From contig JAURAE010000057.1 of the NCBI GenBank assembly GCA_030829675.1, positions 1 through 7,995 of the forward strand: DNA of 7,995 bases, given 5' to 3'. The notes below the pieces were generated by a model. It saw only the letters and a list, made by a program, of their open reading frames with translations. It searched no databases and was not told the DNA's origin. The translations under genes were made by a program, and so were the position numbers. Source of the stretch: Schleiferiaceae bacterium (GTDB lineage Bacteria > Bacteroidota > Bacteroidia > Flavobacteriales > Schleiferiaceae). Shown one piece after another: positions 1 to 5,993 of the stretch. Position 1 is the first letter of the stretch. The number at the start of each line of letters is the position of its first letter.

Positions 1-210
1 CAACCCTGCGCCTAAGGAGCGAAGTAGTTTGAGCACATTGATGTTGTTCAAGGCCTTGCACGCATAGTGAATGCCGAGGGAGATGTTCGGATCGAAAGCG
101 TTGGCAATACGTTGGTACTGGGCGCTTATGGTTTGCGCATCATAAACATACAGGGGAGAGCCAAATTCTTCTACCCACTGGGGTGCGCTCTGCAATGGAA
201 ATCTTGTCAT
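1..210 (-). CDS. lysA: Diaminopimelate decarboxylase, N-terminal 70 residues (runs off left edge)
   Basis: LysA is a cytoplasmic, PLP-dependent enzyme that decarboxylates meso-diaminopimelate to L-lysine, the last step of lysine synthesis. Only 70 codons are inside the window; the start is the ATG at 210-208 and the frame stays open to base 1. The translation begins MTRFPLQSAPQW and continues with FGSPLYVYDAQTI (about residues 16-28), the typical entry into the alanine-racemase-like barrel. It then reads IHYACKALNNINVLKLL (about residues 48-63). Lys52 in YACKAL is at the expected place of the PLP-binding lysine (family knowledge). The short N-terminus is typical of Bacteroidota versions. It lies on the same strand as acs, 107 bases downstream of the acs stop, and a promoter-like box precedes it, so it may be transcribed separately. 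Ornithine/arginine decarboxylases share the fold, but this N-terminal sequence points clearly to LysA. Confidence 0.9.
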   Translation of the reverse strand, partial: MTRFPLQSAPQWVEEFGSPLYVYDAQTISAQYQRIANAFDPNISLGIHYACKALNNINVLKLLRSLGAGL

Positions 211-229
211 TCTTACTGAATTAGGGCGA

Positions 230-237
230 CAAAAGTA
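230..237 (-). promoter_or_regulatory. Candidate Bacteroidota -7 box for lysA
   Basis: The minus strand reads TACTTTTG here, an exact match to the Bacteroidota -7 consensus TAnnTTTG, 19 bases before the lysA start codon. A TTTT run lies 16 bases upstream, but no clean TTG -33 element is seen, so only the -7 part is supported. Overlapping inverted repeats lie just upstream at 239-263: CCGTT/AACGG and, alternatively, TTCCC/GGGAA. They could be a binding site or chance. Confidence 0.4.
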
Positions 238-293
238 TCCGTTCCCATCAGTGAAAACGGGAATTGCTCAAGATTAGTCTCAAAAATTACAGA

Positions 294-311
294 TTGTTAT
301 TTTTGTAACAA
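294..311 (-). terminator. Weak AT-rich hairpin after acs, possible terminator
   Basis: TTGTTA and TAACAA form a perfect 6-bp stem around a 6-base loop (300-305), starting 6 bases after the acs stop codon. The stem is AT-rich, and on the minus strand the T-run (TTTTTG) follows only after an 8-base gap. It could be a weak terminator between acs and lysA. It is not strong enough to call with confidence. Confidence 0.25.
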
Positions 312-317
312 ATAAAT

Positions 318-2216
318 CTAAGAGTGCGCCTCCTGAATGATAATTTCCACCACGCTTGGGTCTAATAATGTGGAAGTATCCCCGAGATTGCTCGTATCTC
401 CTTCAGCGACTTTCCGAAGTATTCTACGCATGATTTTTCCTGAACGCGTCTTAGGTAGGCCAGGTACAATCTGAATGACATCTGGTTTCGCAATGGGGCC
501 AATTTCTTTAACAACAGTACTCAAGATTGCACTTTTAACTGCATGTTTGTCGTGATTACCTTCTTCCAGGATCACATAGGCATAGATGCCTTGACCTTTA
601 ATATCGTGCGGATAACCCACCACAGCACTTTCTGTTACTACTGAAGAGGCATTGATGGCGTTCTCAATCTCCGCAGTGCCGAATCTATGTCCACTTACGT
701 TGATTACATCATCAACACGACCAATGATGCGGAACATGCCATCCTCGCGACGTGCACCGTCACCTGTAAAGTAATGATTCTCGTAATTGCTGAAGTATAC
801 GTTCTTACAACGCTCGTGATCGCCATATGTCGTGCGCAACATAGACGGCCAGGGATGTTTAATGCACAAGTAACCTTCTACACCGTCGCCAGTAATTTCA
901 TGACCATTGCTGTCCAATAGTACGGGTTGAATGCCTGGAAGTGGACGGCCTGCATAGGTTGGACGTTGAGGGCTGTGTGCCCCGAGGCCAGAGATCATAA
1001 TTCCTCCTGTTTCGGTTTGCCACCACGTATCTACGATAGGACAATTTCCGTGTCCAACCTTTTGATCGTACCAGTGCCATGCCTCAGCATTAATAGGCTC
1101 ACCTACAGATCCAATGACCTTGAGAGAGCTCAAATCTGCACGCTCAACAAACTCGTCACCACAGGCCATTAGAGCGCGAATCGCTGTTGGGGCAGTGTAG
1201 AATTGGTTCACTTTATACTTATCACAAACGTCCCAGAAACGACCTGCATCCGGGAAAGTCGGCACACCTTCGAACATCATCGTCGTCGCACCGTTCAATA
1301 GTGGTCCGTAGATGATGTAGCTGTGGCCCGTAATCCACCCCACATCGGCCGTACACCAGTATACATCGCCGCGCTCGTATTGGAATACATTTTGGAAGCT
1401 GTAAGCGGCATAAACCATATATCCACCACAAGTGTGAACGACACCCTTAGGCTTACCTGTAGATCCAGAAGTGTACAGGATGAAGAGCATATCTTCAGCG
1501 TCCATAGGCTCAGGAGCACAATCTGCGCTCACTTCAGCGGCTGCTTCTGCATACCAGTGGTCACGGCCTTCTATCATTTCTACCTCGCGTCCGTCGCGCT
1601 TCACCACGATCACGCTCTCTACAGAAGTACAGTTTTTCAAGGCTTCGTCTACCGTAGTTTTTACCGGCAAGGCTTTTGCACCACGGTACATGCCGTCAGA
1701 AGTCAATACGCACACACATTGGCTGTCGTTGATTCGGTCGGCAAGGGCGTTTGAAGAGAATCCTGCGAATACCACAGAGTGTACAGCACCAATTCTAGCA
1801 CAGGCCAACACCCCAATAGTTAGCTCAGGCACCATGGGCATATATACAGCCACACGATCGCCCTTCTTTACCCCTTTCGCTTTAAGGACATTCGCAAAGC
1901 GACACACTTCTGCGTGCAATTCTGTGAAGGTCATGCGCACCTCTTGTTCTTTCGGGTCATTCGGTTCCCAAATCAAGGCAATATCATCGCCTCTCTCCTC
2001 GAGGTGACGATCCAAACAATTCTCTGTGATGTTCAAAACACCGCCCTGGAACCACTTTACATCAGGAGTATTGAACTCCCATTCTAAAGTTTTGTCCCAC
2101 GGCTTTTGCCAAGTGAATGTATTGGCAATACTCTCCCAGAAGGCTTCGGGATTTTCTACTGAGGCTTGGTAAGCTTCTTCGTATTTCTCGAAGCTGTCTA
2201 TGAAGTAGTGGTTCAT
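318..2216 (-). CDS. acs: Acetyl-CoA synthetase (AMP-forming acetate--CoA ligase)
   Basis: This cytoplasmic enzyme makes acetyl-CoA from acetate, ATP and CoA through an acetyl-AMP intermediate, scavenging acetate into central metabolism. The 632-aa length is close to the usual 640-650. The adenylation P-loop YTSGSTGKPKG lies at about 248-258. DTWWQTETGG lies at about 396-405; Trp399 corresponds to the Trp that keeps the acyl pocket small enough for acetate, which argues against propionyl- or longer-chain synthetases. YFTGDG is near 482-487. The hinge follows Arg500 as VDDVINVSGHR (Asp502). The C-terminal PKTRSGKIMRR carries Lys594, equivalent to the lysine acetylated by Pat-type enzymes and deacylated by sirtuins in other bacteria; no such enzyme is encoded here. 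The start is the ATG at 2216-2214, directly after the TAA of the zinc-ribbon/HTH gene. No Shine-Dalgarno is visible, so translation is probably coupled to the upstream gene. Confidence 0.97.
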   Translation of the reverse strand: MNHYFIDSFEKYEEAYQASVENPEAFWESIANTFTWQKPWDKTLEWEFNTPDVKWFQGGVLNITENCLDRHLEERGDDIALIWEPNDPKEQEVRMTFTELHAEVCRFANVLKAKGVKKGDRVAVYMPMVPELTIGVLACARIGAVHSVVFAGFSSNALADRINDSQCVCVLTSDGMYRGAKALPVKTTVDEALKNCTSVESVIVVKRDGREVEMIEGRDHWYAEAAAEVSADCAPEPMDAEDMLFILYTSGSTGKPKGVVHTCGGYMVYAAYSFQNVFQYERGDVYWCTADVGWITGHSYIIYGPLLNGATTMMFEGVPTFPDAGRFWDVCDKYKVNQFYTAPTAIRALMACGDEFVERADLSSLKVIGSVGEPINAEAWHWYDQKVGHGNCPIVDTWWQTETGGIMISGLGAHSPQRPTYAGRPLPGIQPVLLDSNGHEITGDGVEGYLCIKHPWPSMLRTTYGDHERCKNVYFSNYENHYFTGDGARREDGMFRIIGRVDDVINVSGHRFGTAEIENAINASSVVTESAVVGYPHDIKGQGIYAYVILEEGNHDKHAVKSAILSTVVKEIGPIAKPDVIQIVPGLPKTRSGKIMRRILRKVAEGDTSNLGDTSTLLDPSVVEIIIQEAHS

Positions 2217-2663
2217 TTAGAGTTCGGTATTCTTTTTTGCGTAGCGTTTTTTCCAGGTCAATACCAAATACTTACTGTCCATTGGGGTTACCAATAACCC
2301 TCCATCGTCTAGGTTACTTTCGTCACCCAACAGAGCAAGTACTTCTTTATGCTTCAAGATTTGAACTTCAGGTTGGACATTGGCCGTGGTCTTTGGTCGT
2401 TTGATATTGTAGGTTTTTACCCAGTTCATCACGCTTACGTGTGAAACGTTTAAAATTCGTTCTATCTCTCTGAAACTAATTCCTTCGAGGTAGAGTTGAA
2501 GTGCTTTAATTACATATTCTCCTTCAATACGTTTTCCTAGCTTTTGAACCGTGAAATAATAGTTACAGGATTTGCATTTAAATCGCTGTCGCTCTTTAAT
2601 TATTCCACTTTTCACAAATTCCGTGGAATGGCATTTAGGACAATGCTTGTTATCAGTCATCAT
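2217..2663 (-). CDS. Zinc-ribbon plus HTH protein resembling IS1 InsA, fused to an unassigned tail; acs operon partner
   Basis: This 148-aa protein resembles the DNA-binding half of IS1-type transposases. A zinc ribbon is formed by Cys8-x2-Cys11 and Cys30-x2-Cys33 (CPKC and CKSC). A helix-turn-helix follows at about 50-85, with LEGISFREIERILNVSHVSV close to the InsA pattern. Residues 90-148 form a tail containing LLGDESNLDDGGLL and YLVLTWKKRYAKK that I cannot assign. No DDE/InsB catalytic part, no frameshift site and no terminal inverted repeats are visible; the next base after the TAA stop is the A of the acs ATG. I infer a domesticated DNA-binding protein co-expressed with acs, possibly its regulator; a stable remnant of an IS1-like element is the alternative. 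Two consecutive ATGs (2663 and 2660) could start it. No clear ribosome site is seen, as is common in Bacteroidota. Confidence 0.8.
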   Translation of the reverse strand: MMTDNKHCPKCHSTEFVKSGIIKERQRFKCKSCNYYFTVQKLGKRIEGEYVIKALQLYLEGISFREIERILNVSHVSVMNWVKTYNIKRPKTTANVQPEVQILKHKEVLALLGDESNLDDGGLLVTPMDSKYLVLTWKKRYAKKNTEL

Positions 2664-2688
2664 GTTGGCGGTTTAGATGTGCGGTTCC

Positions 2689-2718
2689 TAAAAATAAAAA
2701 AATCGCCGTTAAAATCAA
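2689..2718 (-). promoter_or_regulatory. Candidate promoter of the zinc-ribbon/HTH-acs operon, overlapping the terminator
   Basis: On the minus strand, TTG (2718-2716) is followed after 19 bases by TATTTTTA (2696-2689). This matches the spacing of the Bacteroidota promoter (TTG, about 17-23 bases, TAnnTTTG) with one mismatch in the -7 box. A start about 7 bases downstream would leave a leader of roughly 20 bases before the ATG at 2663/2660. The elements lie inside the terminator hairpin and its T-tract. The match is partly driven by the T-rich tract, so confidence is modest. Confidence 0.35.
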
Positions 2719-2730
2719 TAACGGCGATTT
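2690..2730 (-). terminator. Strong intrinsic terminator, minus strand
   Basis: A perfect 11-bp stem (2700-2710 with 2720-2730, core AATCGCCGTT/AACGGCGATT) closes a 9-base loop. On the minus strand it is followed by a T-rich run broken by a single A, over about 2699-2690. No T-run follows on the plus strand, so it acts in the minus direction. It probably ends the marR transcript. Because it lies only 26 bases before the zinc-ribbon/HTH start, it could also attenuate read-through into the acs operon. Confidence 0.85.
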
Positions 2731-2792
2731 GTTCACTCTGTAATAGGCTCTTGGGAAAGCCTGGGTATTTGCGCTAAGGCGCGTGAAATGAA

Positions 2793-3239
2793 CTAAGAGA
2801 TGTGAATTGGAGATCTCAACAGTTCAATATTGTGTTCAATAACATCCATGGCCTCAAAAAAGGATTGGGATTGTGCATCGCCCAAGGAATCTGAAATGGC
2901 CGCATTGAACTTCAATACAGCATCACGACTCGCATCGCGTTTTTCGAGACCTAGCGGTGTGAGCTTGAGCAAAACACTACGCTTATCTTCAGGGTGGGCT
3001 TCTTTGAAAATAAGCCCCGCACTTTCCATACTCTTGAGCAAGCGGCTCAGTGAAGTACTTTCCATGCCCATTTTTGGTCCTAGTGCGGTCGAAGGAGTGC
3101 CATCTTTTACATCGATATTCAACAAGGCAAAGCCAACAGATACGGTAATGCCACTGGCACTAACGAGTTCGTTGTACATCTTGGACATGGCGATCCAACA
3201 TCTGCGAATGCGAAAATCAAAGGTTTCTTCGGGCCTCAT
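2793..3239 (-). CDS. MarR-family transcriptional regulator
   Basis: A 148-aa cytoplasmic DNA-binding protein of MarR type, expected to work as a dimer. N-terminal helices (about 8-45) precede the winged helix-turn-helix: STALGPKMGMESTSLSRLLKSM (about 50-71) contains the recognition helix, and the wing carries the family signature Asp85-x-Arg87 (PEDKRSVLLKLTPLG). A C-terminal helical region (about 98-143) completes the dimerisation part. The ligand cannot be read from sequence. Family members respond to phenolics, acyl-CoAs or oxidants; the acs operon downstream makes an acyl-CoA-linked ligand conceivable but unproven. The start is the ATG at 3239-3237. The gene sits 59 bases downstream of the LPP20-type lipoprotein gene on the same strand, with a palindrome and a promoter-like box in that gap, and is followed by a strong terminator. 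It therefore probably forms its own transcript. Confidence 0.88.
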   Translation of the reverse strand: MRPEETFDFRIRRCWIAMSKMYNELVSASGITVSVGFALLNIDVKDGTPSTALGPKMGMESTSLSRLLKSMESAGLIFKEAHPEDKRSVLLKLTPLGLEKRDASRDAVLKFNAAISDSLGDAQSQSFFEAMDVIEHNIELLRSPIHIS

Positions 3240-3258
3240 GTAAATGACTTACGAAGCT

Positions 3259-3266
3259 CTAAGATA
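3259..3266 (-). promoter_or_regulatory. Candidate -7 box of the MarR-family gene
   Basis: The minus strand reads TATCTTAG, one mismatch from TAnnTTTG, 19 bases before the start codon. The palindrome at 3277-3290 begins 10 bases upstream, in the spacer where a repressor would block RNA polymerase. No convincing TTG -33 element is visible. Confidence 0.35.
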
Positions 3267-3276
3267 GAAAAAATTG

Positions 3277-3290
3277 CTATGCGTGCATAG
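3277..3290. promoter_or_regulatory. Palindrome CTATGC-N2-GCATAG, possible MarR operator
   Basis: Perfect 6-bp arms around two bases, with two more symmetric bases (TT/AA) after one mismatch on each side. It lies 38 bases upstream of the MarR-family start and just upstream of its candidate -7 box, the usual place for autoregulation by this family. On the minus strand the arms are followed by CAATTTTTT, so it could instead be a short terminator for the lipoprotein operon that ends at 3299. The 2-base loop and AT-rich stem make that weaker. Confidence 0.5.
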
Positions 3291-3298
3291 TAAATACC

Positions 3299-4552
3299 CT
3301 AGTAGTGTAAACTTCTTTGGAGTTGGGGTAGGACGAAGTAATTGAAATCTTCCATGAATGCGTTTTTAGCGCTTTGCATGGCACGTTCTTTCGAACTTGA
3401 TATAGCGGTACCGTCAATGGTATTGGAGCTTTTCCAAAGCACATCTACATATTCTTCGATGGCAGTCATAATAAAGGTTCCCTCTATGACGACTTTGTGC
3501 GTGCCTTGGGTAGAGGTCTCTGTGAATAGATCAATTCTTGATTCCAGCCCAATTTTAGCACCTTCTTCGGTTTGTACCGCGAAATACTGAGATAGGCTCT
3601 GCGACAAAGCTTCTCTTAATTCGTCCGGGCAATTCAATTGTAGCGTGGGTTTTTGGAAATTAATCACCGCGCCTTGGTTCCATTGACTTTTGTTTTTCAA
3701 CCAACTTTTGGTGGCGAGATGACTGCTTTGAATCTTATCCCAGTCCCAAGTGATAGTGAGTTGAACCACAGATTCATTGCCGGTATGAAGGCATTTAATC
3801 TGTTGCTCTTTGAAAATGAACTGACCGGAACTTGATTGGATGGTCAAAGGAATTTGATCGCGACCTACGTACTGCCATTGCGCCTTAAAGGTTGTCGGCA
3901 AACCTAGATAGGCTAATTCCTCTGGTATAAACAAGGCAACAATCATAGATTGCTCAAGATTTCGCAAGGCCTCTGTGGCGCTCGCGTTGAGCTTGGTCTT
4001 AAACTTGATGTCCCCGAAGAGCTGAAAATCATGAGCTTTATCTAAGGCATCTATGAGAGCACTTAAGCGAGCGGGTGCCGATAGTTGCCCGTCCTTAGCT
4101 TCTGTGAATTTCCCGTTGATCCATTCCATGGCCTCGGCATCTTGCAATGCTTTCTTTCTCAAAAAGGCTTGAAGATCTAGACGGTACAGGGTGTAAAAGC
4201 GAACCTCATCTGCATAGCTTTCAACGAGTTCATAATCTTCGAGACGAAGCGTAGAGGTTGAGGTAGTATTGGATTCAAAGGCACTGTTAAAGCCCCCGGC
4301 ATCCTCCTTTTGCACGAGCTTAGTTTCGTCGTATATCTCGCTTTGTACCTCCTGAGCCAAATCCGCTAAGGCATTGGAACGAGCGGCTTGTTGATAGGCG
4401 GTGTTTGGATTGATGTAACTGCTGCCTACGCCATACACATAAGTGCCCGTAGCATCTATGGGTTTTCCACTGATCCAGCTCGGAGGGGTGTTTTTTCTTG
4501 TGCCACAACTGGCCAAGATCAATGCACTAAAGAGTAGAAGGAGGTTTCTCAT
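3299..4552 (-). CDS. LPP20-type lipoprotein with long C-terminal extension
   Basis: A 417-aa predicted lipoprotein. A short hydrophobic signal peptide ends in the lipobox LASC with Cys16 as the lipidated residue; Gly at +2 does not suggest inner-membrane retention. The N-terminal part matches the LPP20 pattern: PPSWI (23-27), then YVYGVGSSY (38-46), then an alanine-rich helix with ALADLA (61-66). Residues from about 190 onward are not recognised. They look like beta-rich repeats (about 215-300) and end in a helical segment after EGTFIMTAIEEYVDVLW. LPP20 is much shorter in its founding members, so most of this protein is an extension. The start ATG (4552-4550) overlaps the stop of the CsgG-like lipoprotein gene as ATGA, so the two are translationally coupled and likely act together at the outer membrane. 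The molecular role is unknown. Confidence 0.8.
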   Translation of the reverse strand: MRNLLLLFSALILASCGTRKNTPPSWISGKPIDATGTYVYGVGSSYINPNTAYQQAARSNALADLAQEVQSEIYDETKLVQKEDAGGFNSAFESNTTSTSTLRLEDYELVESYADEVRFYTLYRLDLQAFLRKKALQDAEAMEWINGKFTEAKDGQLSAPARLSALIDALDKAHDFQLFGDIKFKTKLNASATEALRNLEQSMIVALFIPEELAYLGLPTTFKAQWQYVGRDQIPLTIQSSSGQFIFKEQQIKCLHTGNESVVQLTITWDWDKIQSSHLATKSWLKNKSQWNQGAVINFQKPTLQLNCPDELREALSQSLSQYFAVQTEEGAKIGLESRIDLFTETSTQGTHKVVIEGTFIMTAIEEYVDVLWKSSNTIDGTAISSSKERAMQSAKNAFMEDFNYFVLPQLQRSLHY

Positions 4553-5916
4553 TCTTTGGTCAGTTTCTGTTGATTGACATGGGCAGCAGCCTTTTGAGCC
4601 AAATTGCTGATGGCATCCTTGCGCATGGACGAGGTACTTTGGATGCGCTTATTGGCTTTGACTAATCTGTTCATGCTCCCGCTGTCGTTTCTACGGCGGT
4701 CGCTTGGATGTTCCTTGTTTTGGTAGCGCCAATCTCCAGAAAACAGATCGCCCGTTCCTGAGAATTCGACGTAATGAATCTCGTCTTTGTCTTCGTGATG
4801 GAAACTTTCGGACCACAGGATTCGTGAGGTAGCGCGTTCAACCATGGCCAATTGCATGTCATAGCTCGCCTCATTTTGCTTGGTAAACTCCATGTAGGTC
4901 ACCTTTTTGTACATGGCCTTTTTGACCTCTTCTCCCTCATCGTTTTTTGTGGTCACGTAGTAGCGCTCCCAACCTCTGCGGGTTTGCTGGTTCAACGTGC
5001 CCTCATTTTCATAAACGTGTGTGATAATGACCTTGAGGTAGGCATCTGCAGCCAATAACTCTTGCGTAACGGCGGCTTCGTTTGTCGTTCCGTTGATGAT
5101 GGCTTCTTGCTCTTGTTGCAGCATCTCAAAGTTGGTGCGGTCTAGCAATTCAAGGAAGGGATCGTCGTTTTTCTGGATCAAGGAAATGACCGCGCTTTGA
5201 AGGGCGGCGGACATGGTGGCTTCGCTTCCGGTAATGTTGGGGTCCGAAATGATGCCCAATCGGTATTTTCCTCGTTCGATGGCCTGCTCCTCAAGCTTTC
5301 TAAGCATTTCCTGATTGGAGTATTTCTTGAGCATTGGCTGAAGCAGGTCGTGTACTTCGCGGAATTTGTTACCCTCGAACAGGTCCAACGCTTCGACATA
5401 TATAGGCTCCACTTCACTGAATTCCAGAAGGCTTTGCACCTCCTTGTAATTTGGATCGAGTGATTTGATTTCTTCTAGGTTGGATTGTGCGCGGTCGAAC
5501 TGGCGCATGCGAATCCACTTTTCAGCACGGATGTATTTTTGAGAGAGGAATCGGTCCAATTGGTCCGCATAATCTCTATCATAGAACCCTTCGTAGCGAC
5601 TTGTATTGATGTAGGGCTTCACGTAATTGCGCCACTTTTCAGCCTCCAAAAATTTGTAAATAGACAGGCTATCATTGCCGTCGGCAAAGCGATAGTTGGT
5701 GTATAGCTCCTCGAGAAGGGCGTTTCCTTGCTGATCCATAGCCATGCGGTACTTCACTCGGCCTGGCTTTCGATCAATGGCTTGCTTGTAGGCCGTGACG
5801 CTTTCCTTGAGCATGTGCACCTTGGCGTATTTGTTCCCGGACTTGTAATAGTATTGCGCCCCACGACAACCGCTGAGGAGAAGTGCTATAGCAAGAAGTG
5901 GGACCAATTTTTTCAT
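4549..5916 (-). CDS. TPR lipoprotein with CsgG-like C-terminal region
   Basis: A 455-aa predicted lipoprotein. The start is the ATG at 5916-5914, giving MKKLVPLLAIALLLSGC with lipobox LSGC and lipidated Cys17; a TTG five codons upstream is open but less likely. GGAAAG sits 9 bases before this ATG as a possible ribosome site. TPR-like helical pairs appear at about 25-56 (KESVTAYKQAIDRKP), 130-160 (FDRAQSNLEEIKSLDPNYKEV) and 173-200. From about 217 the sequence KYRLGIISDPNITGS, then FLELLDRTNFEMLQQEQEAI (about 254-273), resembles the region of CsgG-type and related lipoproteins that reads FxxLDRxNLxxLxxEQ. DAYLKVIITHVYE and the late RILWSESF strand also fit that fold. CsgG forms the curli pore, but no curli genes are nearby, so I infer only an outer-membrane assembly role together with the overlapping LPP20-type gene. 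Confidence 0.75.
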   Translation of the reverse strand: MKKLVPLLAIALLLSGCRGAQYYYKSGNKYAKVHMLKESVTAYKQAIDRKPGRVKYRMAMDQQGNALLEELYTNYRFADGNDSLSIYKFLEAEKWRNYVKPYINTSRYEGFYDRDYADQLDRFLSQKYIRAEKWIRMRQFDRAQSNLEEIKSLDPNYKEVQSLLEFSEVEPIYVEALDLFEGNKFREVHDLLQPMLKKYSNQEMLRKLEEQAIERGKYRLGIISDPNITGSEATMSAALQSAVISLIQKNDDPFLELLDRTNFEMLQQEQEAIINGTTNEAAVTQELLAADAYLKVIITHVYENEGTLNQQTRRGWERYYVTTKNDEGEEVKKAMYKKVTYMEFTKQNEASYDMQLAMVERATSRILWSESFHHEDKDEIHYVEFSGTGDLFSGDWRYQNKEHPSDRRRNDSGSMNRLVKANKRIQSTSSMRKDAISNLAQKAAAHVNQQKLTKE

Positions 5917-5993
5917 GTGAAATCTTTCCAATTACAATAAAACAAAAGCCGTGCCTTAGGGCTTAAAGGTAGGGTACGATGTATTTTTATCCT
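5917..5993. other. Divergent intergenic region between the lipoprotein operon and yaaA
   Basis: These 77 bases separate the minus-strand lipoprotein operon from plus-strand yaaA, so both promoters should be here. I see no full TTG/TAnnTTTG pair in either direction. TATTTTTA at 5982-5989 resembles a -7 box but is only 4 bases before the yaaA ATG, too close for a normal leader. A weak inverted repeat AAGCC/GGCTT (5946-5950 with 5960-5964) lies near the middle and could bind a regulator. Confidence 0.3.

Noticed and set aside
211..317. A lysine riboswitch before lysA
   Set aside because: The gap is only 107 bases and lacks the multi-helix lysine aptamer; the likely transcript start is within about 20 bases of the ATG.
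1471..2007. Plus-strand open frame antisense to acs (178 codons)
   Set aside because: It lies wholly within acs on the opposite strand, its translation is low-complexity (Ser/Thr/Ala-rich) with no recognisable motif, and acs is strongly supported.
2217..2663. An intact or truncated IS1-family insertion sequence
   Set aside because: No terminal inverted repeats, no InsB/DDE reading frame, no frameshift slip site and no target duplication are visible; both flanks are ordinary genes and the stop abuts acs directly.
2731..2793. A tRNA or other small RNA gene, because of several stems close together
   Set aside because: Stem lengths and loops do not make a cloverleaf, and there is no anticodon arm or T-loop consensus. 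It is kept only as a possible leader or 3' structure.
5917..5931. TTG start for the CsgG-like lipoprotein, five codons upstream
   Set aside because: The ATG at 5916 yields a standard MKK-type lipoprotein signal and has GGAAAG at a reasonable distance.
5979..5993. Upstream ATG for yaaA adding MYFYP
   Set aside because: Family members begin directly with the LILLSP strand; the ATG at 5994 reproduces that N-terminus.
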